Shown here: piece after piece, positions 43,589 to 52,365 of the stretch
Position numbering within the stretch: the stretch's first letter is position 1
Layout: every line of letters starts with the position of its first letter
Origin: Gemmatimonadota bacterium
Lineage (GTDB): Bacteria > Gemmatimonadota > Gemmatimonadetes > Gemmatimonadales > GWC2-71-9
Direction: 5' to 3'
Length of the DNA stretch: 64,000 nt
NCBI GenBank assembly: GCA_016713435.1
Contig: JADJPD010000010.1
Coordinates: 124,001-188,000, forward strand
The notes under the pieces: model-generated
Database searches by the model: none
What the model was told of the DNA's origin: nothing
Seen by the model: the letters and a program-made list of their open reading frames with translations, nothing else
Translations under genes and position numbers: made by a program

Positions 43589-44791
43589 TCAGCGGGGTCG
43601 GCGCACCGGCAGGGTCACGACGAACGTGGCGCCGCCGCCCGGCGTGTCCTCGAGGCGGATGCGCCCCCCGTGCGCCTCCACCGTCTGCCGCACCAGCGCC
43701 AGGCCGAGCCCCTGGCCGCCTTCCTTCCCGCCCGTCACGTACGCATCGAAGAGCGTCTCGCGGAGCGCCGGCGCCACCCCCGGCCCATGATCCACGATCC
43801 GCACCTCGGCCCCGTCGGGCCCGAGCGGCGCGCAGCTCACCTCCAGCACCAGCGGCCCCGTGGCCGCTTCCACCGCGTTCCGGAGCAGGTTGCCGAACGC
43901 GCGCCGCAGCGGCTCGTAGTGCCCCGTGATCCGGGGCGTCGTGGGGTCGAGCGTCAGCGTGGTGCGCACACCGCGCGGCAGGCTGGTCCGCACCAGCTCC
44001 GCCACCAGCTCGCCCAGGTCCACCTCGCTGGCCGGGCCCTCCGTCAGGCGGCCCATCTCGGTGAACTCCCGCGCCAGCTGCTCCAGCCGCGCCGACTCCG
44101 CCTGCAGCACCTCCAGCGACTCCTGCTGCTCCGGCCGGGCCGAGCGCGCGAGCGCCGACACCGCGAAGCGGATGGGCGTGAGCGGGTTCTTCATCTCGTG
44201 CGCCACCCGCCGCGCCACCTCGCGGAAGGCGCGGAGCCGCTCCGCCTCCAGCTGCCGCGTCCGCGCCTCCGCCAGGCCCCGCGCCATCTCCCGGAACGCC
44301 CCCCGCAGCGCCGCGAACTCCGGCGCGCCCCCCTCGCGCGGCTCCGCCGGCAGTGGCTCCTCCCGCTGGATGAGGCCGGTCCACTGCACCAGTTCATCAA
44401 TCGGCTTGGTGAGCTGCCGCGAGAGATACCCGCCGAGCCGCACCGAGAGGTACAGCACCAGCGCCCCGAGCCCCAGGATGATGGCCGCGAGCGTCGGGGC
44501 GTAGTACGCCGCCAGCGTCTCGCTCCGCTGCACCCGCGAGAGCGCCTCGTTGAGCGCGCGGGTGTGCTGGGCCAGCGCCTCCCGCTCTCCCCGCGACAGC
44601 CGCGTGGAATCGATGGTCTGCACCAGCGCCCGGCCCGTCGCCGCCACCTCGGCCACGGCCTGGCGGGTGGTCTCCGCCGGGCTCGCGGGCGAGCGCACCG
44701 TGAGCGCCCACCCGATCACCGCGATGGCCGCCGGCACCGTGCCGAGGGCGATGAGCGCGTAGAGGATCCGCCGGCGGAAGGGGAGGGCCAT
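43589..44791 (-). CDS. NtrY-type sensor histidine kinase
   Basis: A 400-residue membrane kinase. The N-terminal TM (about 10-30), a short periplasmic loop and a second TM (about 100-118) lead to a HAMP-like linker. The dimerisation domain has the phospho-His198 in RRVAHEMKNPLTPIRF. The ATPase N-box (RAFGNLLRNAVEA) and G-boxes (DHGPGVAP, GGQGLGLALVRQ) are intact. The signal is unknown. It is transcribed with the sigma-54 regulator and lies just after the VanZ-family gene. Confidence 0.93.
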   Translation of the reverse strand: MALPFRRRILYALIALGTVPAAIAVIGWALTVRSPASPAETTRQAVAEVAATGRALVQTIDSTRLSRGEREALAQHTRALNEALSRVQRSETLAAYYAPTLAAIILGLGALVLYLSVRLGGYLSRQLTKPIDELVQWTGLIQREEPLPAEPREGGAPEFAALRGAFREMARGLAEARTRQLEAERLRAFREVARRVAHEMKNPLTPIRFAVSALARSARPEQQESLEVLQAESARLEQLAREFTEMGRLTEGPASEVDLGELVAELVRTSLPRGVRTTLTLDPTTPRITGHYEPLRRAFGNLLRNAVEAATGPLVLEVSCAPLGPDGAEVRIVDHGPGVAPALRETLFDAYVTGGKEGGQGLGLALVRQTVEAHGGRIRLEDTPGGGATFVVTLPVRRPR

Positions 44792-44794
44792 GTC

Positions 44795-46045
44795 CTAATC
44801 TACTGTCGGGCGGGGCGCCCCACCCCAGGTCCGCGCCACCACCCAGCCGAGCAGCCCGCCGAGGAGGCTCCCCGCCCAGAGACTCGGCGCCGCGAGCGGG
44901 ATCCCCGCCAGCCGCGTCGCGATCCCGAGCCCGAGCGACACCGGCAGGCAGAGCACCAGCACCGCGCTCCCCCGCCGCGTGGCCCACCCCACCCAGTAGC
45001 CGGCCGGCAGCAGCAGCAGCCCCAGCGCCAGCGCCTCCACCACCCACGACGAGGGCATGATGCGCCGCACGAACGGGTTGAGCGTGGTCACGATCCAGGC
45101 CGGCGACCGCGCCCAGCGGTGCTCCTGCGTTACGTGCCCCGACGTGGCGCGGAGGAACAGCTCCCCCCGCCGGTGCCCCGCCGCGATGTGCACCGTGTCC
45201 CCCGGCCGGCTGCCCGGGAAGGCCGGCAGGTGCACCGTCTGGCCCGCCAGCTCCACTTCCTCGAGGCCGGTCCGCTCGGCAAAGGAGAGCCCCTGCTCGT
45301 CCTGCAGCAGCGCCAGGATCTGCTGCTGGTTCTCGTCGAAGATGCTCAGGATCGGCGCGGGCCCCGCGGGCGCCGGGCCGCTCACCACCGTGGCCCGCAC
45401 CACCAGCGAGTCGCCGAGCAGCACCGCGCGGAGCCGCTCCGAGTCGTTCACCCGCCCGTTGGGGAAGGGGACGCCCGCCACGAACGACTCGAGCAGCTCC
45501 CCCTCGTAGATCTCGAACTGCCCCAGCTCCGCCACGTGCTGCCCCCAGTACACCGTGTGCGGCATCGAGGGCCGCACCCCCACCGCGCCGAAGGCCACCA
45601 CCAGCAGCCACGCCGCCATGGCCCCCGCGGCGAGCTGCGCCGCGCGCCGCGCCGTCGGCCGCAGCAGCGCCATCCCCTGCTCGGCGAGCAGGATGCCGAG
45701 CAGGCCGCCCAGCGTGTTGGTGAGGAGGTCCCGCAGGCTGGCATCGCGCCCCACCAGCGCCAGCCATTGCGTCCCCTCGATGCCGAAGGTGGCCAGCACG
45801 CAGAGCAGCGCGGTGATCCCCCGCGGCAGCCACAGCCGGAGCACCAGCCCGAGCGGGACGAACATCACCACGTTCAGGATGGCGTCCCGGAGCCCCTCCA
45901 CCCCGCAGGGATACAGGCACAGGAAGGCGCTCCGCGCCGCCGCCTCGGCATCCGCGGGCGCCGGCCGCAGCGTCAGCCACGCGATGGCCAGCACCACCAC
46001 CCCGGTGAGGAGCGGGCCCACCCATCGTCGTGGTGTCCCTGCCAC
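44795..46045 (-). CDS. VanZ-family membrane protein
   Basis: A 416-residue protein. The N-terminal ~150 residues match the VanZ-like fold: several TM helices, DAILNVVMFVPLGLVLRLW, and IEGTQWL / RDASLRDLLTNTLGG. The centre is a ~180-residue extracytoplasmic beta-rich domain (VHIAAGHRRGELFLRA) and the C-terminus has three or four more TM helices. Such long VanZ proteins are common in Gemmatimonadota-like genomes, but their role is not known. It ends 3 bp from the kinase start. Confidence 0.82.
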   Translation of the reverse strand: MAGTPRRWVGPLLTGVVVLAIAWLTLRPAPADAEAAARSAFLCLYPCGVEGLRDAILNVVMFVPLGLVLRLWLPRGITALLCVLATFGIEGTQWLALVGRDASLRDLLTNTLGGLLGILLAEQGMALLRPTARRAAQLAAGAMAAWLLVVAFGAVGVRPSMPHTVYWGQHVAELGQFEIYEGELLESFVAGVPFPNGRVNDSERLRAVLLGDSLVVRATVVSGPAPAGPAPILSIFDENQQQILALLQDEQGLSFAERTGLEEVELAGQTVHLPAFPGSRPGDTVHIAAGHRRGELFLRATSGHVTQEHRWARSPAWIVTTLNPFVRRIMPSSWVVEALALGLLLLPAGYWVGWATRRGSAVLVLCLPVSLGLGIATRLAGIPLAAPSLWAGSLLGGLLGWVVARTWGGAPRPTVD

Positions 46046-46090
46046 ACGCCCTCCCTTAATGTCCCCGGAAATCCAGCGCTTGCGCGCGTG

Positions 46091-46124
46091 GCACTATAAC
46101 TGCACTATCCTCGACTCGGATAGT
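46091..46124. promoter_or_regulatory. Operator-like repeats upstream of the TonB-dependent receptor
   Basis: GCACTAT occurs twice, at 46091-46097 and 46102-46108, one helical turn apart. The second copy overlaps a perfect 7-bp inverted repeat, ACTATCC (46104-46110) with GGATAGT (46118-46124). The block is 35 bp before the receptor ATG, in the divergent gap with the VanZ gene. The binding protein is unknown. Confidence 0.45.
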
Positions 46125-46158
46125 CAGTCCGTTTCCCCAATCCGTCCCCGGTACCCCG

Positions 46159-49100
46159 ATGGCCCGACTCGCGGTTGTCCGCCGAGACCTTCGTGTGCGC
46201 GCCCTCGGGGCGCTCCTGCTCGGCCTGGTCCTCGCCATGCCCCTCGCCGCGCAGAGCCTCACCGGCGGCGCGCTCCGGGGCGAGGTGGTGACCGCCGACG
46301 GCATCGGCGTCCCGGGCGTGACGCTCACCCTCGAGGACTATTCCGGCCTCGAGCTCCGCCAGCTCCAGACCGACCCCCACGGCCGCTTCGCCATCCCGCT
46401 GCTCGAGCCCGGGCGCTACTCCCTCCTGGCCGAGCGGGTCGGCTTCCAGCCGCTCCGGCAGCGGGGCATTGACGTGCTGGCCGAGGTGCAGACGGCCGTG
46501 GTCATCCGGGTGGAGCGCCGGCCGCCGCCCATCACCAGCGTGGTGGAGGTTCCGCTCGCGGACCAGCGCTTCACCCCCAACACGCCCCGCATCGCCGAGC
46601 GGCTCGGGGATGGGCCGGGGCCGTGGTGGGCGCCGGTGGCGGGCATCGCGGTGGACGGCCGCACCTCCGCCCTCGTGGCCTCGCCGTTCGACAGCCGCCG
46701 CGGCCTGGGGCTGGCCATCGGTGGCCTGCCGCAGTCGCACAGCCGCCTGCTGGTGGACGGGCTCCCCGGCTCGTGGATCCGCCACCCCGGCCTCCCCAAC
46801 GAGCCCGCGCCCACCCCGCTCCTCTCCCGGCTCCTCGCCCAGCAGGCGGTGCTGGCCGTCTCCACCAGCGACGGCGAGTGGTCGGGCGGCAACGGCGCCA
46901 TGCTCGGCGTCGTCTCGCGCCCGCCCACCGCGCGGCGGCGGGCGGAGCCGTTTGCCTACTGGAGCCCCGGGATCGGGCGGCGGAGCGCCGACAATCCCGG
47001 GGACTCCTCGTCCGCGTCCTACGCCGTGGGCCTCACCGCCAGCGGCCCGCTGGTGCCGGGGCGCGCCAACGTCATCGTGGGCTTTGCGCTGGAGCGGGAG
47101 CAGATCCCCGGCGCCCGCCCCTGGACCGTGGACAGCGCCCGCCTCAACGGCGGCACCGTGAACCTGACGGACGCCCTCGAGTCCGTGGCCGGCGCCCAGG
47201 GCACCAGCCTCCGCGGCGGCGCCCGGCCCGCGGTGCGCGACACCCGCGGCGGCACCGGCGGCTTCCGGGTGGACTGGCGCCTGAGCCCCAGCTGGATGCT
47301 CACCACCCGCGCCACCCTCGCCCGCTACCGCGAGCGCGCCCCGCTCCTCGGCCCCGACCTCTCCAACGGCGCCGGCAGCCGGCTCGAGGCCAAGGACTAC
47401 ACCATCGGCACCAGCTTTTCCTACGCCAAGGGCGACTGGGGCAACGAGCTCCGCTTCGGCTTCCGCGGCACCGAGCGCAACTGGTCCGCCGGCCCCCTGC
47501 CGAGCACCCTGCTCGCCGCGGAGGGCATCGGCCTCGGTGGCCTGCCGGCCACCCCCGGCGAGTTCCGCTACCGCGGCGCCGACCTCTCCGAGGGCTTCCA
47601 GTACACCTTCGGCCGCCAGCGGCAGCACCGCCTCAAGGCCGGCTTCCAGTACTCGAGCGGCTTCTGGACCCAGGACCACCTGGCCGGCGAGCAGGGCGTC
47701 TTCACCTTCGGCAACCTCGACGGCTTCGAGGACCTGCGCGGCGCCTTCTGGGTCACCGAGGCCGCCAGCACCCGCGCCCGCTTCAAGCTGGTGGAGGCGG
47801 GGATCTTCTCCCAGCTCAGCTGGGGCCTGGCGCCGGGCGTTACCAGCATCCTCGGCGTCCGCTACGACCGCCAGAAGTTCCCCCAGGGCAACAACCAGTA
47901 CATCCAGGTGGACCAGCAGTTCGGCACCGACTTCGGGCTGCCCAACTTCGTGGTGCCCACCGACAAGAAGGGCTTCACCCCGCGCCTCGGCATCACCTGG
48001 GTCCCGGAGCGGGGCCGCTGGACCGCCAGCGTCTTTGCCACCCGCACCACCGGCGAGCTCAACCCCGCCTACTTCGCCGAGGCCATGCTGATGGACGGCG
48101 GCGTGACGGTGCGTCGCGCGGTGGGCGCCCTCGGCAGCTGGGGCACGCTGCCTGACAGCACCGTGGCCCCGGTCACCGGCCGCCGCTTCACCATCTTCAA
48201 CCCCGACAGCGGCTACCGGCAGCCCCGCACCACCAAGGTGGACGCCGAGTTCACCCGGAGCCTGGGCAGCACCGGCGCGGTGCGCTTCATCGGCGGCTAC
48301 CACCACACCGACTATCTCCTCCGCCGCACCGACCTGAACCTGCTCGGCGCCGGCACCGGCGTCACGCAGGAAGGCCGGACCGTCTACGGCACGCTGCAGC
48401 AGGAGGGTGGCTTGCTGGCCGCGGTGCCGGGCAGCAACCGCCGCGTGGCGGGCTACGACATGGTGTCGGCGCTGGTCTCCGACGGCTTCCAGGACTACTA
48501 CCAGGCCGGCACCGAGGTGGAGGCGCAGGTGGGCCGCGGGCTCTCCGTCTCGGCGAGCTACCTCTGGAGCCGGACCCGCGACAACTGGCTCACCGCCACC
48601 ACCGGCACCGCCGAGGACGAGCTGTCGCCCTTTGCGGGGCAGAAGTCGGGGAAGAGCGAGTGGGCCTACGGCGTCTCCGACTTCGACGTGCCGCACCGCG
48701 CCGTGGTGGAAGCCACCTGGCGGGCGGGCGGCGGGCTGCCGCTCCGGATCGGGGCGCGCTACCGGATCAGCTCGGGGCTCCCCTTCACCCCGGGCTTCCG
48801 CCCCGGGGTGGACGCCAACGGCGACGGCTCCGGCCGCAACGACCCGGGCTACCTCGATCCCACCATCCCGGGGATGCCGGCCCTGCTGGCCCGCAATCCC
48901 TGCCTCGACGAGCAGTCCGGCCGCATGGCGGCGCGCAACAGCTGCCGCGAGGCGGCCAACCACGCCCTCGACCTCTCATTTGCGGTGGGCCTGCCGCTCC
49001 GCTCCCTCGGCGGCCGCCTCGAGCTGCTCGTGGACGTCTTCAACCTCGCCTCCAGCGAGATGGGGCTGGTGGATCGCGCCGTCGTCCTCGTGGACCCGGC

Positions 49101-49230
49101 GGGCACCCTCACCACCGACGCGCTGGGCAACGTGACCCTGCCGCTCGTCGCCAACCCGCACTTCGGCAAGCTGCAGAGCCGCCGGATCGACCCCCGGGTC
49201 GTCCGCTTCGGCCTGCGGCTGGCGCCGTGA
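46159..49230 (+). CDS. TonB-dependent outer-membrane receptor
   Basis: A 1023-residue protein. The signal peptide (ALGALLLGLVLAMPLAAQS) is followed by a carboxypeptidase-regulatory-like beta-sandwich (GALRGEVVTADGIGVPGVTLTLEDYSG), a plug-like region and a long outer-membrane barrel ending in Leu-Ala-Pro after KLQSRRIDPRVVRFGLRLAP. The terminal residue is not the usual aromatic. A specific ligand is not predicted; repeat-type barrel loops such as RYRISSGLPFTPGF and GLSVSASYLWSRTRDNW are present. A lipoprotein follows with a GTGA overlap and may be its partner. Confidence 0.9.
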   Translation: MARLAVVRRDLRVRALGALLLGLVLAMPLAAQSLTGGALRGEVVTADGIGVPGVTLTLEDYSGLELRQLQTDPHGRFAIPLLEPGRYSLLAERVGFQPLRQRGIDVLAEVQTAVVIRVERRPPPITSVVEVPLADQRFTPNTPRIAERLGDGPGPWWAPVAGIAVDGRTSALVASPFDSRRGLGLAIGGLPQSHSRLLVDGLPGSWIRHPGLPNEPAPTPLLSRLLAQQAVLAVSTSDGEWSGGNGAMLGVVSRPPTARRRAEPFAYWSPGIGRRSADNPGDSSSASYAVGLTASGPLVPGRANVIVGFALEREQIPGARPWTVDSARLNGGTVNLTDALESVAGAQGTSLRGGARPAVRDTRGGTGGFRVDWRLSPSWMLTTRATLARYRERAPLLGPDLSNGAGSRLEAKDYTIGTSFSYAKGDWGNELRFGFRGTERNWSAGPLPSTLLAAEGIGLGGLPATPGEFRYRGADLSEGFQYTFGRQRQHRLKAGFQYSSGFWTQDHLAGEQGVFTFGNLDGFEDLRGAFWVTEAASTRARFKLVEAGIFSQLSWGLAPGVTSILGVRYDRQKFPQGNNQYIQVDQQFGTDFGLPNFVVPTDKKGFTPRLGITWVPERGRWTASVFATRTTGELNPAYFAEAMLMDGGVTVRRAVGALGSWGTLPDSTVAPVTGRRFTIFNPDSGYRQPRTTKVDAEFTRSLGSTGAVRFIGGYHHTDYLLRRTDLNLLGAGTGVTQEGRTVYGTLQQEGGLLAAVPGSNRRVAGYDMVSALVSDGFQDYYQAGTEVEAQVGRGLSVSASYLWSRTRDNWLTATTGTAEDELSPFAGQKSGKSEWAYGVSDFDVPHRAVVEATWRAGGGLPLRIGARYRISSGLPFTPGFRPGVDANGDGSGRNDPGYLDPTIPGMPALLARNPCLDEQSGRMAARNSCREAANHALDLSFAVGLPLRSLGGRLELLVDVFNLASSEMGLVDRAVVLVDPAGTLTTDALGNVTLPLVANPHFGKLQSRRIDPRVVRFGLRLAP

Positions 49231-50221
49231 TCGAGGCCCGCATGCGCGCCCATCGTCTCCTCCCGCTCGCGCTCCTTTCGCTCGGCGCGGCCGCCTGCGG
49301 CAACGCCGGCGAGGATCTCGGCGTGGCGCTCCCCGGCAACGGGGCGCTGCAGGCCCAGTTCTTCGTGGACCGCGACTGGAACGGCAGCTTCAGCGCCGGT
49401 GACACCACCATCGCGGGCCTCAACGTGTACCTGATCACCGGCGGCGGGCGGGACACCGTGGCCACCGGCCAGACGGCGGCCACCGGCGCGGTGCTCTTCA
49501 CCGGCCTGGTGCCCGGCCCCCCACCGTGGCGCTCGACTCGGTGCTGGTCCTCGGCGACTCCTTCTCCACCACGCTCAACCCAGTGCGCGCCACCGTGGCC
49601 AACAGCGGCCAGGCACCCACCATCCTGGGCCGGGTGGGGTTCCCGCAGCTGACGCTGGCCCAGGCGCGCGCGGCGGCCCCGGGCAAGCGGCTCGTGGTGC
49701 TGGCCACCCTCACGGGCGCCCCCTCGAGCTTCAGCGACAGCACGGCGCACCTCCGTGACGCCTCGGGGAACCTCCGCGTCACCCGCATCGTGGCCACCGC
49801 CGGCGGCCCCTTCATCCCCGGCGACATCGTCCGGGTGCTGGGCCACGCCGCCAGCCGGGGCGGCCAGCCGGTGCTCGACAGCACCCGCGTGGCGCTGGCC
49901 GGCCTCGGCACCGGCGCGCCGGTGCCGGACACCCTCACCACCGCCGAGGCGGCGGGGGCCAGGGCGGGGGCGCTGGACGCCGGGCTGGTCTACATCCAGG
50001 ACGCCGAGGTGCTGACGGCCGTGGGGCAGAACGGGGACGTGGTGGTGACCGTGGACGACGGCAGCGGGCCGGTGGAGATGCGCATCGACAAGATCCTGCA
50101 GGCCACCCCGAGCCTCTTCTTTCCGGGTGACAGCGTGAAGGCCTCAGGCGTCCTCGTCTCCACCGGGGCGGGGAGCTGGGAACTCCGCCTCCGCAGTGCG
50201 CAGGACCTGACTATCTTCTAG
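49227..50221 (+). CDS. Lipoprotein coupled to the TonB-dependent receptor (one frameshift)
   Basis: About 331 residues when repaired. The lipobox is in LLPLALLSLGAAACGNAGE. An SdrD/carboxypeptidase-like segment (FFVDRDWNGSFSAGDTTIAGLNVYLIT) follows, then two regions of OB-fold-like strands (RIVATAGGPFIPGDIVRVLG and VYIQDAEVLTA/DGSGPVEMRID). A C is missing in the run 49517-49522 (LVPGP, then TVALDSVLVLGDS resumes). GTG 49227 overlaps the receptor stop (GTGA); ATG 49242, in the same frame, is the alternative. A substrate-binding role beside the receptor is inferred only from position. Confidence 0.75.
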
Positions 50222-50295
50222 CCCGCCGACGGGCCGGCCGGGGCACCCGCCCCGGGGGGGACCCGTGCGGTGGCAACGGCGTGCGAGGCAACAGC

Positions 50296-50788
50296 ATGGC
50301 AACTTCGGCAGTGGCGCGATCCTCCCGATCCGGCGTGGCCCTCGCGGTCACGGCGCTCCGGGCCCTCGGGATCGTCTTCTTCGTCGTGGCCCTGGCCGAC
50401 ATCCTGACCTCCTGGCTGCCCCCGTTCTTCGGGAAGCCGGAGTGGGAGCTCGGCGTCTCGGCCGGCTTCTTCGATCGCTTCCCGCTCTTTCGGCCTGGGG
50501 CTGGCCATCCTGATCGCGGATGGGGTGGCCCAGGGCCGCAAGCTCCGGGTGCGGACCCTGGCCGTGCTGGCGGTCCTGGTGGCCGTGACCATGTGGCTGG
50601 TTTTCACCCTGTTTGCCACCACCTGGCCCATGAGCCTGCGGGCGATGGCCGGGAATCCGCCGGCCATGACCGTGATGAAGAAGGCCGGCGCCAAGGCCCT
50701 GGTGCAGGCGGCGTTCTACCCGTTTGCCCTGCTCTGGCTGGCGGGGGCGGCCTGGAAGGCCACCTTGACCCGGCGGCGGCGGGGCTGA
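50296..50788 (+). CDS. Small integral membrane protein, copy A (one frameshift)
   Basis: About 163 residues with four predicted TM segments: ALRALGIVFFVVALADILTS, then a charged loop GKPEWELGVSAGFFDRFPLF, then GLGLAILIADGVAQG and later TLAVLAVLVAVTMWLVFTLF. An extra T in 50488-50490 breaks the frame inside the second TM. It is a paralogue of the next gene, sharing the KPEWELG/NREWEFG loop and the FD..PLF..GLAL transition. No family was recognised. Confidence 0.7.
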
Positions 50789-50971
50789 GTGTCCCGGAGG
50801 TGTTGTAGCTACACCACGACACCCGCCCGTCATCAGGACTTCATGTAGTCGGCACCGGTTTCCTAAGTTGTTGTTTCACAAGGCCTTGACGTCGTGGCAC
50901 GCGGCGCCGGATTCTGGCCTGAACCCTGCAATAATGAGCGGCGGTCGCACGAGGGCCGCCACGAGGCTTCC

Positions 50972-51472
50972 ATGACTGCTCCGCGGATCCTGGTGAAGAC
51001 CGAAGGCCCGAGTCACGCCGAGATGGCCCCGGCGCCCGAAATCGGGTGGTACCTGTTGGGTGGGATGGGGCTGGTGTTCGCCCTGGTGGCCGGCGCGGAT
51101 CTGGCGCTGACCTGGTACCCGGCGGGGTTCGGCAACCGGGAATGGGAGTTCGGGACCGTGAGTGCGGTCTTCGATGGTCTCCCGCTGTTCGCGATGGGCC
51201 TGGCGCTCTCCTTCGGCGCCGCCGTCGCCCGCGGCAAGATCGGCCTGCTGAAGTTCTGGTCGATTGTCCTGGTGCTCGTGGCGGTCGTGCTCCTCGGACT
51301 CCTCGGGCTGTACGCCCGGACCATCCCGGTGGCTCTGGCCAGCACCACCGATGCCCTGGTGAAGGTCGGCCTGCAGAAGGCCATCGCCAAGGCGCTGTTG
51401 CAGGGAGTGGGTTACACCGCCGCGTTCCTCTGGACCGGCATACTCGGATGGAAGCACGCGAAGTCCGCGTGA
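50972..51472 (+). CDS. Small integral membrane protein, copy B
   Basis: A 166-residue protein with four predicted TM segments: YLLGGMGLVFALVAGADLAL, LPLFAMGLALSFGAAVA, LKFWSIVLVLVAVVLLGLLG and GVGYTAAFLWTGILG. The loop GFGNREWEFGTVSAVFDGLP matches the paralogue just upstream. It is followed 37 bp later by the PEP-CTERM protein gene, suggesting a shared envelope or polysaccharide role; that is inference. Confidence 0.75.
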   Translation: MTAPRILVKTEGPSHAEMAPAPEIGWYLLGGMGLVFALVAGADLALTWYPAGFGNREWEFGTVSAVFDGLPLFAMGLALSFGAAVARGKIGLLKFWSIVLVLVAVVLLGLLGLYARTIPVALASTTDALVKVGLQKAIAKALLQGVGYTAAFLWTGILGWKHAKSA

Positions 51473-51509
51473 CGCCATAGTTCACCAACTGACGACAAGG
51501 ACAACCCCA

Positions 51510-52259
51510 ATGATCAAGACCGGTCGACTCCTGGCTCTCGCGAGTGCGCTCGCCGTGGGCCTCCCGGCGGCGGCATACGCCGACGGGTTCCAGAGTTACA
51601 AGGTGTGCGGGGGGCTGAACTTCAGCACCTGCGCCGCCGTCAGCATCAACGTGGTCGGCAGCAGCGTGACCGTGCGCGTGTGGAACCTCTCCGGCAACGG
51701 GGCGGCCACCTACGGCGTCGGCTCCACCGTCGCGGCCAACACCGTCTTCAACGGCATCGGCTTCTACAACACCGGCGGCGTCAGCGCCGTCAGCGGCACC
51801 CTGCAGACCACCGGTCCGGTCCGCGCGGGTGACACGCCCTCCGGCTGGGGCCTCCAGAACAACGCCACCCTCGGCTTCTCGGTGGACTGGAAGACCATCT
51901 CCCCGGGCAAGGGCGGCGCCAACGGTATCGCCAGCGGCTGCGCGGCCATCCCGACCAACATCGAGGTCTGGCAGAACCCCTGCACCGGCAACCTGGGCAA
52001 CACCGCCGACTACGTCACCTTCTCGTTCCAGATCTCCGGCACCTGGGATCCGACCACGAGCGACGTCGTCCTCCGCGGCATCAACCCGGTGAGCGGCTCC
52101 TCGACGGAGTGCTGGACCGGCAACAGCCCGAATGGGGCGCCGTCCACCTGCACCACCGTCACCCCGGAGCCCGTGACCATGTCGCTCCTCGCGACCGGTC
52201 TCGCCGGGATGGGTGGCGCCGGCTTCCTCCGCCGTCGCAAGCAGAAGCAGACCGCCTGA
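51510..52259 (+). CDS. PEP-CTERM sorted exported protein
   Basis: A 249-residue secreted protein. The signal peptide is MIKTGRLLALASALAVGLPA with AYADG cleavage. The mature part is Gly/Ser/Thr/Asn-rich with four cysteines in two pairs. The C-terminus has the PEP-CTERM signal: TPEP (about 219) followed by a hydrophobic segment MSLLATGLAGMGGAGF and a basic tail RRRKQK. Exosortase recognises this tag. It is followed by an intrinsic terminator and then by the XrtA-system deacetylase. Confidence 0.9.
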   Translation: MIKTGRLLALASALAVGLPAAAYADGFQSYKVCGGLNFSTCAAVSINVVGSSVTVRVWNLSGNGAATYGVGSTVAANTVFNGIGFYNTGGVSAVSGTLQTTGPVRAGDTPSGWGLQNNATLGFSVDWKTISPGKGGANGIASGCAAIPTNIEVWQNPCTGNLGNTADYVTFSFQISGTWDPTTSDVVLRGINPVSGSSTECWTGNSPNGAPSTCTTVTPEPVTMSLLATGLAGMGGAGFLRRRKQKQTA

Positions 52260-52281
52260 TCTGACCGTCGGTTGGTGAACT

Positions 52282-52308
52282 GGCCCCGGGGTTCGTCACC
52301 CCGGGGCC
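52282..52308 (+). terminator. Intrinsic terminator after the PEP-CTERM gene
   Basis: GGCCCCGGGG (52282-52291) pairs with CCCCGGGGCC (52299-52308) across a 7-base loop, then GCTGTTTT gives a U-tract. This is the best-formed intrinsic terminator in the window after the one at 16934. Confidence 0.9.
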
Positions 52309-52365
52309 GCTGTTTTCCCCCCGCGCCGCTGCCCCACGCTTCCTCCTTCCGCTAGCTTCCCTGCC

